A DNA stretch of 64,000 bases, taken from contig JAAWKA010000002.1 in NCBI GenBank assembly GCA_022797145.1, positions 1 to 64,000 of the forward strand, in the 5' to 3' direction. A program made the translations under genes and the position numbers. The notes under the pieces are model-generated. The model ran no database searches. It saw only the letters and a program-made list of their open reading frames with translations, and had not been told where the DNA came from. Shown piece after piece: positions 10,918 through 21,576 of the stretch. Source of the stretch: Clostridia bacterium. Lineage in GTDB: Bacteria > Bacillota > Clostridia > TANB77 > CAG-508. The first letter of the stretch is position 1, and the number at the start of each line of letters is the position of its first letter.

Positions 10918-11793
10918 CTAAGCTTTATGGCTTAAATAAATTCCTGATACTTTATTTTCATATGTATCAACAATTCCATATTTTCTATACTTTTGCATAT
11001 AACCGTCTGATTCCTGATTATCTTCTGGTCTAATTATGTTATTAGCTTTATGTTTATCATATTTAACTACTGCTGATTTTTCTATAATCATAAAGTTTAT
11101 ATCTTTTCCACTAGTTGCTTTTTTGTATCCTCCTGTTAATTCATTTTCTGACGTACCATCTAGCAAATCAATTGCTGTATAAAATCTTGATTGTGGAACT
11201 TTCTTTATAGATGCAAACTCATCTAATACATCTTTGTTTTCATATGTTTTTACGCTTTGTGCTAACCTTAACAATGTTGGTGTTATTCTTAAATGTCTAT
11301 TTTCTGCTGGAACTTCATCCTCATCCATTTTGTTTTGAGCAGTTCTTAATGCATCTAATACAGCCTCACCTGTAGTATAGATTTCTCCAGCATCAACTTT
11401 TGATATTCCTTCTGTTCCAGCTAATGTTGCATAGAAGAAAGCATCTCCTTCTGGTGCTACTTTTGTTCTTTCAAATTCAGAACCTAGTTTTCCAAATGAT
11501 AGTTCTATTGTTTCTTCGTTATCCATCTCATCAACAACAAATTTTACACCTCTATCATAATTAAATTTTAATGTCTCCCATTGTAAGTCAACATTTCCTT
11601 TTGTATATCCGCTATTTCTTGAATAATCTTTTAATGCATCCATACTTAGTTTTGCAACTAAAATTTCATTTGCATTTGCTCCCATTCTTACAGTTGATGT
11701 ATCTGCGTTAAACTCCTCTGTTGTACTAGCCTTTTTATAAACCTCGTCTAGTAAAGGTATGTAATTTTTTGATAATTGAATATTGTTTGGCAT
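10918..11793 (-). CDS. Phage major capsid protein
   Basis: 291 aa following a scaffold-like gene; MPNNIQLSKNYIPLLDEVYKKASTTEEFNADTSTVRMGANANEILVAK. Confidence 0.85.
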   Translation of the reverse strand: MPNNIQLSKNYIPLLDEVYKKASTTEEFNADTSTVRMGANANEILVAKLSMDALKDYSRNSGYTKGNVDLQWETLKFNYDRGVKFVVDEMDNEETIELSFGKLGSEFERTKVAPEGDAFFYATLAGTEGISKVDAGEIYTTGEAVLDALRTAQNKMDEDEVPAENRHLRITPTLLRLAQSVKTYENKDVLDEFASIKKVPQSRFYTAIDLLDGTSENELTGGYKKATSGKDINFMIIEKSAVVKYDKHKANNIIRPEDNQESDGYMQKYRKYGIVDTYENKVSGIYLSHKA

Positions 11794-11813
11794 AATTTAA
11801 TCCTCCTTATTTT

Positions 11814-12434
11814 TTAATCTTTTTTAGGTTCTAAACCCATTGCTTGCCTTAATGCATTTTCATTATCTTTGTTTTGATTAGTTCCTGGTGTTGTGTCTGC
11901 AAATTGTGGATTTTTAGTATCGGTTTCAAATAAATAAGGACTAGTTTTAACAATTTCAGAAAACTGTTCAACTAATCCACTTACTTGGTCATTTTCATAC
12001 TTAATTTTTTCATTATCTAAATAACCTTGTAATCCTTTCTTATCTTTAACCTTGTACTTTTTTCCATCAACTTCAAATTCTTCATCATAGATTTTGTCGA
12101 TAGCATTTTGCTTTTTGAAAACTTCGATTTCTTTAGAGCCTTCTGCTTTTCCTTCTTCTTTTGCTTGTTTCTTTATAGCTTCAATATCAATTTTTTCGAA
12201 CTCGGCTATTTTATTGTTTTTTTCTGCTATTGTAGTCTCTTTAACTTCTATTTGTTCTGTTAAATCATCAATTTTTGATTTTAATGCTATTGTATTTTTG
12301 CCATTTTCAGCCATAATTTTTTCTATGACATCTGTTTCTAGTCCTAAATCTTCTAAAAATTTTCTTTTCATATTGTATTCCTTTCTCCTACTACGAACTT
12401 TTACGTGTTTTTCGTTCACGATGTAGTTATGCAC
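11814..12434 (-). CDS. Phage scaffolding protein (likely start MKRKFLEDLGLE)
   Basis: Coiled-coil, MKRKFLEDLGLETDVIEKIMAENGK and C-terminal ALRQAMGLEPKKD typical of phage minor structural GP20/scaffold. Confidence 0.85.
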   Translation of the reverse strand: MHNYIVNEKHVKVRSRRKEYNMKRKFLEDLGLETDVIEKIMAENGKNTIALKSKIDDLTEQIEVKETTIAEKNNKIAEFEKIDIEAIKKQAKEEGKAEGSKEIEVFKKQNAIDKIYDEEFEVDGKKYKVKDKKGLQGYLDNEKIKYENDQVSGLVEQFSEIVKTSPYLFETDTKNPQFADTTPGTNQNKDNENALRQAMGLEPKKD

Positions 12435-12558
12435 TTATTCACGACCTGCATATAGTCGAATTTTGAATATAAAAAATAGACGTCTATTTTAAACGTCTAT
12501 TTTTTTATATTATTTATAGTTTATAACGCTCATTTCGGAGCATAAAATAAAACACTTA

Positions 12559-12795
12559 TTAAAGTGTCTTAATTAACTTTTCTAAATCTTTATTTTCGTT
12601 ATCTTCTATTATTTCCCATTTTCCACAAAGTTCTATGTTTTCTAATGAAGAAGGTTTTATTGCTGAATACAAATAATCTTCTTCGCTGTCGTCAATTACT
12701 CTTAGCATTCCATCTTCTATTCCAATACATTCATATATTTTCCCATTTGTCAAACTTTCTACTCCAAAACTCTTTCCAACATATCTTACTTTCAA
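12559..12795 (-). CDS. Hypothetical phage protein
   Basis: MKVRYVGKSFGVESLTNGKIYECIGIEDG; common small phage protein. Confidence 0.5.
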   Translation of the reverse strand: MKVRYVGKSFGVESLTNGKIYECIGIEDGMLRVIDDSEEDYLYSAIKPSSLENIELCGKWEIIEDNENKDLEKLIKTL

Positions 12796-14308
12796 CTATA
12801 TCCCTCCTTTTAAGTTTTTATTTTTTATTTTCCATCCAGTAAATACACCATTTTTACCTTGAACCCAATGTATATCAAAAATATATTTATCACTTTCTAT
12901 TTTCCCAGCTTTTTTGCTCCAATCTTGTAATTTGCCACCATATAATTCTACATATTGGTTTGCATTTCTAAATTCTTTTGAATTTCTTCCTGCTATTTCA
13001 ACAATATTTGTTATTTCTGTTCCTTTTGGTATGAAAGCTTGTGTTCCATTATTATCTATAAATCCTAATTTTTTATTTAATGGAATAATACTATTATACA
13101 ACATTTCTTTGTTTTTCTCAATCTTTTTAGAATCCTGAATTATCTTTTGTGATAAACTTTTGTCTATTCCATTTACAAACTCTCTAGATCTATCCCTTCT
13201 TAACTTTGTTTGATTTAAAAAGTCATTCAATATATTTTCTTTTTGTTTTAAGTTATTAGAAATAAGTTTAAAATTATTTTGCACTTGTTCTAAATCTATG
13301 TCTTTATTATTACTTGTCAAAATTCCTTGCAAACCTGCTATATCTTTTTTATCTTGTCTTATTTGTTTTTCTATTTTTCTTTGTGTTTGTTTTGCATCGT
13401 ATTTTGACATTTGTTTGCCATTATATACAACACTTTCATTTTTTAAATCTTCTAATTCTTGGTCCGTATATGTTCTCGTAGAGCCTTCATAGTAAGGTCT
13501 CCAATCGTGATAGCAATTAACTCCTTTAAACCCTGTTATTGTTTCATATCCTATATCGTTTAAACTTAAGTAGCCGTAATCTTCCACTTAAACTAACAAC
13601 TTTTCCTTGCCATTCTGCATGACTTGGTCTTGCTCCAGCATGTGCTGTAATCTCCATTAAATCCCATTCCATCTCTTTCGCTCTCATTAGTTGTAATTGA
13701 CCACAGGTTTGATTTGTTCCTGTTACAATATTCATTCTAATGGCACTTTCTAAACTTCTATGTTGTCCACTTGGATATGTTATGTATATTTCTTGACCTC
13801 CTATATCTTTAATTGTATCTATTATAGCTTGTGAATAACTCTTTATTCCTGTAGAAACTTCCATATATGCTTTATTCATTGAATTATAAAATTGGGTTTG
13901 GCTTGTGTTTGCTGTTGTCATTGTTAAGTTACTTAAATTATTATGTGTCTTTAATGCTGTTGCTTCTAATAATTGCCACATACTTTTGCTTTGCTTTAAT
14001 TTAATTGGATTTAATCCTGCTAATCTATAAATATTGTCATCATATTCTAGCGACTTTATTCCAGCTTCCTCAAATATTTCTTTTATTTGATTTTCTGATA
14101 TATTATTATATTTAGCAACTATATTTATAACATTTTCATATATTATCCCCATTTCTTGAAGTATTAAAGTATTATTTAATACTACTGTATTAGCATATCC
14201 TACATTTGCTATTCTTTCTGCTATTTCTTGTATTATTTCTAATTCTAGCTTATTATATATTTGCTCTGCTTGTTTTCCTATTTCTTCCCAATGTTCTGGA
14301 GTTATCAT
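12796..14308 (-). CDS. Phage minor capsid protein 2, full length only with +1 shift at CGG (13576-13574); ORFs 13544..14308 and 12796..13587 are its two halves
   Basis: N part ends ...HAEWQGKVVSLSGRL|R..., C part continues |GYLSLNDIGYETITGFKGVNCYHDWRPYYEG; TTA CGG CTA read as TTA (C)GGC TAC joins them (244 + 259 aa). Confidence 0.85.
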
Positions 14309-14313
14309 TTATA

Positions 14314-15780
14314 TCACTCCTCTTTTGGAAATCCAAACATTTCTGCGTTAGATTGTTTTTCTTGACTTATCAATTTTAATTCTTCGCTTGCTTGTTCCTC
14401 TGTTAATCCATATCTAAACATAATGTATCTTATTTTACTTCTTAATCCTGCATTCACTTCTTGCATTTGTAATGTTTGTTCTCTTTCAGTATCAACTATT
14501 AAACTATCATCCCAATTAAAAGACACCTCATAATTTCCTTGAGGTGCTAAATTGTATAATGTTGTTAATATATCCATTGCATAAATTAAATTTTCTAATG
14601 CTTTTTGCAGATTTTCTTGCATTTTAGATACAGTTGCATAACTTCTTTGTTTACTTGCTTTTATTTCTGTTGCTGTTTTATCCACTGTATTAGGTTCAGA
14701 TAAACTTCCATAGGCTAGTCCAACATTAAATTCAATTCTCTGTAGTATTTTATTTAGTCCTCTCCATAAAGCTTCATCTCTTATGTCTGGAGAATAATCT
14801 TTAAAAAAATCAGTTTTTTCTGTTCCTGTATTTAACGTTTTATATAATCTACCTTTTAATTTATTCACTACAAATGATCTCTTTTTATCTTTATTTTGAA
14901 ATATTTTAGTTGCTAATTCATCAATATATACCGCTTTTTCTGATGCCTCATATTCCCAATCTATTCTCCCGAATTGTATATCTGCTTTCTTAATTAAATT
15001 TACAGCTCTTGCATATACTGAAACGCCAATAGGACTTTCCAAATCTATATTATTTGCAGTTGGTGGTTTATAATAGCTAAACAATGGTTTTTCAATGTAT
15101 TTTATAGCTGTTTCTTCTTGTATAGTTGCCCATTCTGGTATTTTTATTAAGTCTATTTTTGTTCCTAATATAGAATTATTATTGCTCTTATATGCAATAT
15201 TTCTTATTATATAGTTTATGTCATTTTCTAAAGGCTTTTGATAAAATTTGTGATATTCCAACCTTGTGTAAATACTATCTCCTTTTGTTATTTGACTTGT
15301 AAATATTCCCGCTACAATCTCTCCTGAAGTATTAAATTCTGTTGGATAAAAACAACTTCCTCTTACTAAATCTATATATATTTCATTATCTTTAACATAA
15401 GGTTTAAATATTAAACCACCTACTGCATTTGCTATTTCAAGATTATCGTTTAAATTTTGTAACATTTTTTTGTATCGTTTATTTAAAAAATTGGCTCTTG
15501 TACTTCCTGTTATTTCTGTTTTCATTTCTAATGTAGTTAATCTTGCAAACTCATTTGCAATTGCTGCTCCTAATTCTAAACTCTCTACTTCATCTTTTTT
15601 TAGCCAATCTGCTTCATTTTCATATATTTTTTCCCATAATGTTATAGCATCTACCATATCACTAGATACAGCTATATCTATATTTAAAGCATTTTTTATT
15701 GTATCTTCACTAAACATTTTTATTACTCCTTTAATCCAATTTAAAAACTTCGTAAACATTATTCTCCTCTCCTTGACCAT
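14314..15780 (-). CDS. Phage portal protein
   Basis: 488 aa between terminase and minor capsid genes; portal-like sequence. Confidence 0.85.
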   Translation of the reverse strand: MVKERRIMFTKFLNWIKGVIKMFSEDTIKNALNIDIAVSSDMVDAITLWEKIYENEADWLKKDEVESLELGAAIANEFARLTTLEMKTEITGSTRANFLNKRYKKMLQNLNDNLEIANAVGGLIFKPYVKDNEIYIDLVRGSCFYPTEFNTSGEIVAGIFTSQITKGDSIYTRLEYHKFYQKPLENDINYIIRNIAYKSNNNSILGTKIDLIKIPEWATIQEETAIKYIEKPLFSYYKPPTANNIDLESPIGVSVYARAVNLIKKADIQFGRIDWEYEASEKAVYIDELATKIFQNKDKKRSFVVNKLKGRLYKTLNTGTEKTDFFKDYSPDIRDEALWRGLNKILQRIEFNVGLAYGSLSEPNTVDKTATEIKASKQRSYATVSKMQENLQKALENLIYAMDILTTLYNLAPQGNYEVSFNWDDSLIVDTEREQTLQMQEVNAGLRSKIRYIMFRYGLTEEQASEELKLISQEKQSNAEMFGFPKEE

Positions 15781-17357
15781 ATTCTTTCTAATGCATATCT
15801 TACAGCATCTATATGATGATTGTTTTTGTCTGGATATCCTGTTATTATATTTCCATCCTTATCCTTTTCAAATTCATATCCTTCAAACTCTTGTGTAGTA
15901 TTAGGACACCTTTCTTTATCAATTACAATTTTATTTAAACTAGATAACCATTTCATACTGTACTCTACACTTCCAGGTCCTTTTATTGCTCCTCTTATAT
16001 TTGAACCATAGTCTCTATAGTCTCCTATTGACTTTGGTTCTGCATTATCGGCTGTTATCAAATCTTCTTCATTAACGCCCTTCTCTTTTAACATTTGCCA
16101 AGTTTCAGCATTTGACTTTTTGTTGCAGTTCAGCTCATCAAATATGTATAATATTCTTTGTTGACTGTTATAATACATATTATTATATGCAAATGGATCA
16201 GGATACCAACCCCAGTCGATTCCTTTATATATCCAATCAAAAGCATTTATTTCTTTGTCTGTTATTTCTCTAATTTCTAGGTTTTCAAATACATTTCCGC
16301 CTTCTCCAGTTTCTAATCCTAGATATTCATTTTCATATATTTTAGGTGCTGTTTCTTTTATATATTCTGCTTCATCAATAAAAGCCTGACCCAACCATTC
16401 TTTTGGGGCAGACCTATAATCTGTTAAATATATTAATCTATTTTTCTTTACCATCTTTTTTTCCTTATTTACAAAATGTTGTCGACTTGCTGGTGTATTA
16501 TATACATATAGTTGAACAAAGTCATCTCCTCCTCTTATGATAGATTGATTTATTTTTCTTACAGTATTCATTCCTTGTATTTGATCAAATTCCTCATATA
16601 TGATTACACCTATATACATATCCTTTGGTGGTTTAATTGATTTTATTTTTCCAGCATCATCTGTTCCTCTGTAATATATCTTTTGTCCTGTACTTATTTT
16701 AGTTACTTCCATTGGACTTACTTTAAATTCATAATCATCTTGCAATCCTATATATGTTTCTGAAAATTGAGATATTGTCCATTCTGTTTGTGCGTATACA
16801 GAATCTCTTAATGTATTAGTGTATCTTCTTATGATAATTATACACATTTTAGGGTTATTTTCTAATAATTCTATTGCCATTTCGTTAGCGAAAGTAGATT
16901 TAATGCTTCCTCTTCCTCCTTCAAGCCAATACTCTGAATACTCCCTATTTCTTATACTTCTGTAAATATTTATAAAGGCTGGTGGCATATCCTTTGCTGG
17001 TATTAATACCTTATAATTCTCTGTTTCTTCTCTTTCTTCTTCTGCTCCTATATATTCTCCTGATGTATCTCTACAAAATTTTGCACTATCCAAATCACCT
17101 TTTAATGCTCTTTGAATTTGATTGGTTAATATTGCTGTTTGTACATTTAAATCATTTTCTTCTATTCCCATTTCCTTTAATTTTTCTTTTCCTTCTGACT
17201 CTGGTAAATTTAAATTTAAAAGCATTTTCATAGTGTCTTTCATAGCCTTTTTTTGTCGTCTTACTTCACCTGATTTCTTTCCACCTTGACTTGCATATTT
17301 TCTTTGTTCGCTCTCTGTTCGTTTATTAAATGGTATTAAGTTTTGTTCATTTGCCAA
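15759..17357 (-). CDS. Phage terminase large subunit
   Basis: Walker A-like GGRGSIKST, ATPase YEEFDQ, C-terminal nuclease region IYKGIDWGWYPDPFAYN ... ADNAEPKSI ... KNNHHIDAVRYALE. Confidence 0.93.
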   Translation of the reverse strand: MANEQNLIPFNKRTESEQRKYASQGGKKSGEVRRQKKAMKDTMKMLLNLNLPESEGKEKLKEMGIEENDLNVQTAILTNQIQRALKGDLDSAKFCRDTSGEYIGAEEEREETENYKVLIPAKDMPPAFINIYRSIRNREYSEYWLEGGRGSIKSTFANEMAIELLENNPKMCIIIIRRYTNTLRDSVYAQTEWTISQFSETYIGLQDDYEFKVSPMEVTKISTGQKIYYRGTDDAGKIKSIKPPKDMYIGVIIYEEFDQIQGMNTVRKINQSIIRGGDDFVQLYVYNTPASRQHFVNKEKKMVKKNRLIYLTDYRSAPKEWLGQAFIDEAEYIKETAPKIYENEYLGLETGEGGNVFENLEIREITDKEINAFDWIYKGIDWGWYPDPFAYNNMYYNSQQRILYIFDELNCNKKSNAETWQMLKEKGVNEEDLITADNAEPKSIGDYRDYGSNIRGAIKGPGSVEYSMKWLSSLNKIVIDKERCPNTTQEFEGYEFEKDKDGNIITGYPDKNNHHIDAVRYALERIWSRRGE

Positions 17358-17663
17358 TCACCTCACCTACTTTTATTTATGTTTTAATTAATATAAGTAT
17401 TATAGTTGTTACAATACAATGTATTATCCTCTTTATATCTTTAAATTAATTGAAAAACTAGCTATAAAATAAATCTATAACTAACTCTTTTGGTAATAAA
17501 ACTTATATTAACAAAAATTATGACACATGGGATTAGTCATTTATGACTGTATCTTGGAACCTTCGTGTCATTTTTGACACATTTTGATATTATCATTATA
17601 CTACGTTATTTTAAAAAAAACAGTTACTTTTTGAGTATCTTTTAGGTACTTTTTAGGTACTCT

Positions 17664-18152
17664 TTAAATATTAACTATTTCATTCATTTTCTTTAACGCA
17701 TCTTCTTTTATATCTTTTAATCTTTCTACTGTTATATTGTTTTCATTTCTGTATTTATTATTAAATCCTATTTCTACTTGTACCCATTTCCATTTGTCTA
17801 TACATTTGCATTCAATTACATAATTTTCTTCCTCCGTTAAAGAACCTAATGCTATATCTATTAACTTTATTTCATGTTTTAATGGTCTTATCCTTGATTG
17901 GTCATCTTTTATCCATTGCTTTACCATTTCTCTTGTTACTTCTCGAATAACTACTGTATTTTCTACTGGACTTTCATTGTTTTTTGCTTTAGGCATTCCA
18001 TATGTATCTGGTTTCTCGTATATAAACTCTGATGCTATTTCTTCATCTGACATTGTATCAAGACAATATTGCCAGTGTTTGTCTCTTTCTTCTGTTGCTT
18101 CTATTTTGCCTTTATTTTTCTTATAGTTTCTTAAAGATTTCTCTATATTCAT
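17664..18152 (-). CDS. ArpU/RinA-like phage late transcription regulator (start adjusted to ATG at 18152)
   Basis: MNIEKSLRNYKKNKGKIEATEERDKHW...; ATGA overlap with the upstream 47-aa ORF supports the shorter start than the ORF track. Confidence 0.6.
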   Translation of the reverse strand: MNIEKSLRNYKKNKGKIEATEERDKHWQYCLDTMSDEEIASEFIYEKPDTYGMPKAKNNESPVENTVVIREVTREMVKQWIKDDQSRIRPLKHEIKLIDIALGSLTEEENYVIECKCIDKWKWVQVEIGFNNKYRNENNITVERLKDIKEDALKKMNEIVNI

Positions 18153-18292
18153 CTGTTCCCCTCCTCTAAAATTTCTTGTATACAATTTGCTACTTGTCGA
18201 TAGATTTCTTCGTTTTCTTCATCTGCATATTCTACTAACTGCTGATATTTCTTTAAATCTTTTTTTAATATGTTTTGTATTTCTTTAGTCAT
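18149..18292 (-). CDS. Small phage ORF (47 aa)
   Basis: MTKEIQNILKKDLKKYQQLVEYADEENEEIYRQVANCIQEILEEGNR; overlaps the next gene start (ATGA). Confidence 0.5.
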   Translation of the reverse strand: MTKEIQNILKKDLKKYQQLVEYADEENEEIYRQVANCIQEILEEGNR

Positions 18293-18295
18293 ACT

Positions 18296-18646
18296 CTACA
18301 CCTCTTCTGCTTCTCTTTCGAAGTATTGTTTTACGCATTCTTCACAATCTTCATCGCAACCAATCACATTGTCTTCAATATCTCTTTCATATTTATCTTC
18401 ATCACAAAATATTTCGTCATCTATTTTTGCTATATATTTTGTCATTAAATTTATTATTTTACCTTGCTTATCTATAGTTCTACCATATTCATCAATTACA
18501 TATTGTTTTTGGTCTTTTAATAATTTTATCTCTCCTTGTTGTTTTTGTATTAGATTTAATAATTTTTCAAGTATTAGTTATATATTATCTTTTGACAAGC
18601 CATAAAATCCAGTAAAAAATATAAATATTGCTTTAATTATAGCCAT
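18296..18646 (-). pseudogene. Phage ORF (116 codons) interrupted by one in-frame TAA at codon 23 (18580-18578)
   Basis: RBS ggaggtg + ATG at 18646; MAIIKAIFIFFTGFYGLSKDNI*LILEKLLNLIQKQQGEIKLLKDQKQYVIDEYGRTIDKQGK...EREAEEV*; frame open on both sides of the stop. Confidence 0.5.
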
Positions 18647-18716
18647 TTTACACACCTCCTATATTCTTGTTATTCGAGTTGTTTTTGTATTTTTGGAAGT
18701 AAGTAAACTTATTTAC

Positions 18717-19808
18717 TTACTTTATTCCAGTAAAATTATTATAAACTGGTCCTGTATTTATATTTATTACAACATTATTACATCCTTTTAATATTTCTAT
18801 TAGTCCTGCTATATTTGGTTGTTCAATATTTATTTCTTGTTTATCTATAATATTTTGTTTTACATCTTTGTTTATTGTATTTGCTACTTCCACAAGTTCA
18901 GCATTCGTTGTATGCGTATAAACATCTAATGTAATTCCACTATTACTATGTCCTAATATTTGACTTGCATATTTTACATTTACACCACTATTTATTAAAT
19001 TTGATGCAAAACAATGTCTTAATGCATGTGGATGCAAATATCTTAAATTTATTTGTCTCAAATAATTTGTATATTCTCTTCTAAAGGTTCTAGGTTCTCT
19101 TGGTTTATTTTGCACTATTTGAGATATTATATATTCTTCTTTCTTTTGATTGTATTTTTTTAATTCTTCAAATAATATATCTGTAATCGGTACTTTTCTT
19201 TTACTTGTAGAACTTTTAGGACTTCCAATTAATACTTTGCTTTTATTTGAAATTGGATCATATATTCTTTGTATTGTTTTATTAATATCTATATATTTTT
19301 CATTTAAATATATATCCTTCCATTGTAATGCACATAGTTCTCCAATTCTTATTCCTGTCTGCATTAATATTAAAATCCCTAATGCTATTTTTCTTTTTTC
19401 TTTATCATCATTGTTACAATCTTTTAATAGGTTATCTAATAATTTTTTTGTTTCAGTCTCATCATATATTTTTACTTCTTCCTTGGTTTTACTTTTTGCT
19501 ATTTCTAATAAATTTTTTGGTATATTAATTGTATCAATAATTTGCTCTGTTAAATTTTCTTTTCTAGCCTGTTTTAGTACACTTTTTGCTATCATTTTCA
19601 TATCACTTAATGTTTTGTATGCATAACCATCATTTATCATATTTATGCACATATCTTCTATTATCGTAGTATTTATATTTGATATTTCTTGATTAGCTAT
19701 ATATTTATTTACATGTTTAAGATTATTTGCATAATTGCAATATGTAGATTGTTTTATTTCTTTCTTTTTAGTCTCTAAAAATTTTATTGCATATTCTTTG
19801 AATTTCAA
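18717..19808 (-). CDS. Tyrosine recombinase/integrase (internal to prophage)
   Basis: SAM-like N domain plus catalytic R (QTGIRIGELCALQWKD), HALRHCFAS, LGHSNSGITLDVYTH. Confidence 0.93.
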   Translation of the reverse strand: MKFKEYAIKFLETKKKEIKQSTYCNYANNLKHVNKYIANQEISNINTTIIEDMCINMINDGYAYKTLSDMKMIAKSVLKQARKENLTEQIIDTINIPKNLLEIAKSKTKEEVKIYDETETKKLLDNLLKDCNNDDKEKRKIALGILILMQTGIRIGELCALQWKDIYLNEKYIDINKTIQRIYDPISNKSKVLIGSPKSSTSKRKVPITDILFEELKKYNQKKEEYIISQIVQNKPREPRTFRREYTNYLRQINLRYLHPHALRHCFASNLINSGVNVKYASQILGHSNSGITLDVYTHTTNAELVEVANTINKDVKQNIIDKQEINIEQPNIAGLIEILKGCNNVVININTGPVYNNFTGIK

Positions 19809-19816
19809 ATTATCAC

Positions 19817-20485
19817 CTACTTTAAATACCCTGTTTTATCATCAAAAAAATCTTTATATTCTTTTGTATCTGTTTTTATACTTTTTATTTTACTAAATCC
19901 ATATTTATCATGTAGACATATATAAACTTCATAAACTATTTGTTCTATCGTATCCCTATGATATACTTGTGCATTTATTCCTCTTGTTGCAAAATTGAAT
20001 ATTAAACAATGAATATTATATATATCCAAATCATCTGCTACCACTAAATGAAACAATGTATCATCGTAATGTTTTTGTTTTTTACACCATTCGTACCATG
20101 CAGTTATAAGAGGTTGTCCTGTTCCTGCTGCACAATCATAAAATGTATTACTATTTATATTATTAGTTATTTTTGACATTATTTTAGTTGCTTCAAATGG
20201 AGTAAAACATTGTTTTAAATTTTTAGAATTAACGGCAATCATCATTGTATATTCACTTAATAAATCTATTTCTATTCCTACTTGTTTTTGTAGTTCTATA
20301 AAATCATAAAAAAATCCAAATTTATCATATTCTTCCTTTAAGTCTTTTTCATTTAATGTTCTAACATAATCTATAAAATTATTTCTAAAACCTAATATAT
20401 TCTTTTCATCTTTAATTTTATATTTTAAAAATATATTATCTAATTCTTTTACTGCATCTTCTTTTTTCATCATACCTCCACCCAT
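19817..20485 (-). CDS. N6-adenine methyltransferase-like protein lacking an obvious NPPY/F motif
   Basis: QCFTPFEATKIMSKI and motif I-like FYDCAAGTGQPL; no D/N-PP-Y/F tetrapeptide found. Confidence 0.6.
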   Translation of the reverse strand: MGGGMMKKEDAVKELDNIFLKYKIKDEKNILGFRNNFIDYVRTLNEKDLKEEYDKFGFFYDFIELQKQVGIEIDLLSEYTMMIAVNSKNLKQCFTPFEATKIMSKITNNINSNTFYDCAAGTGQPLITAWYEWCKKQKHYDDTLFHLVVADDLDIYNIHCLIFNFATRGINAQVYHRDTIEQIVYEVYICLHDKYGFSKIKSIKTDTKEYKDFFDDKTGYLK

Positions 20486-20907
20486 TTTAATTTTGTTTGT
20501 TCTTCAATCGGATTCCATTGTTTCCAAATTTCTTCACTATATTTCAGTAGTTTCATTGTTTCTTGGTTATATTCAGTTGTGCAATACTCATTAGCTGTAA
20601 ATCTATCAGTAAATCCACTAAATATATTTAATAAATCTTCCACAGGATTTCCTGTGCTTTTTATTGGTTTTGCATATATTCCATAAGTTTTATGTAATTT
20701 TTCTTCTGTTTCAAATACTGCACATACATCAAATGTTGCTATTCTACTTAAGAAATGCATTGCTTCTTCAGGTGTAAATTCTTCTATGTCCAGGAAACAG
20801 AATCCTACTGAATTTGTTTTACCATCATGTTTTTTATCATTTCGTAAAGTAAAATTATGTTTATATTTTTCAAATTCTACTTTACTCATAAATCTAAATA
20901 CTTTCAT
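20470..20907 (-). CDS. Hypothetical phage protein
   Basis: 145 aa, overlaps MTase-like gene start. Confidence 0.5.
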   Translation of the reverse strand: MKVFRFMSKVEFEKYKHNFTLRNDKKHDGKTNSVGFCFLDIEEFTPEEAMHFLSRIATFDVCAVFETEEKLHKTYGIYAKPIKSTGNPVEDLLNIFSGFTDRFTANEYCTTEYNQETMKLLKYSEEIWKQWNPIEEQTKLKWVEV

Positions 20908-21144
20908 TTATTTATAATTCTCTCCTTTGATAATTTGTATTGCTTCTCTTAATACTTTTACATCCTTTAGAAAAATATTATTTTCATCATTATAATCGTC
21001 TGGTGCTAAAAAACTTAATCTATCATCTATTAGACTTTCAAGTCCTTTTATTACTTCTTCAATATTCTTTTTATCATAATGACAGCCTTTGCATCCCATC
21101 TTTTCTACTCTGCAATGCTGCCACTCTTTATCACCACATTTCAC
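20908..21144 (-). CDS. Small Cys-containing phage protein (GTG start)
   Basis: MKCGDKEWQHCRVEKMGCKGCHYDKKNIEEV; RBS ggagg upstream. Confidence 0.5.
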   Translation of the reverse strand: MKCGDKEWQHCRVEKMGCKGCHYDKKNIEEVIKGLESLIDDRLSFLAPDDYNDENNIFLKDVKVLREAIQIIKGENYK

Positions 21145-21564
21145 TTTTGTGTACCTCCTAATATTTTTATTAAATCCCAGCTTGGATTTCCTTCTGCAGA
21201 TATTGTTTTACTTCCGTTTTTTTAAAGTTGCTATTACTGTGTCAACATCTATCATTCTTACATCGTGGCCTTCAAAGCATATAAGGAAATATGCTTTGAG
21301 ACCTGCATTTTTACATTTTTTCATTTCATTACATTGCCTAATATCTTTATCGACCATATGCCATTTGGTTGTTTTACATTCTTTTGCATCAAATACAGCC
21401 ATATATCCTGGTAAAAATATCTCGTAATCAAAAGGCTCTCCTTTTATGTAAGTCCCATCTTGCAATCTTTCTGCATGATTCTTGTGAGCATGTCCACCTA
21501 TTGCTTCTACATAATCACATACTTTTTGAATTTGATTTTCAAATTGGTTTCCTCTTCTTGGCAT
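21141..21564 (-). CDS. RecU-like Holliday junction resolvase; proposed +1 shift at CGG (21216-21214) extends the C-terminus
   Basis: MPRRGNQFENQIQ...GEPFDYEIFLPGYMAVFDAKECKTTKW (RecU fold motifs). Zero frame ends KKRK*; skipping C gives ...TLKK|GSKTISAEGNPSWDLIKILGGTQK* with the TGA overlapping the next gene's GTG. Confidence 0.65.
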
Positions 21565-21576
21565 TTAATCACCTTC

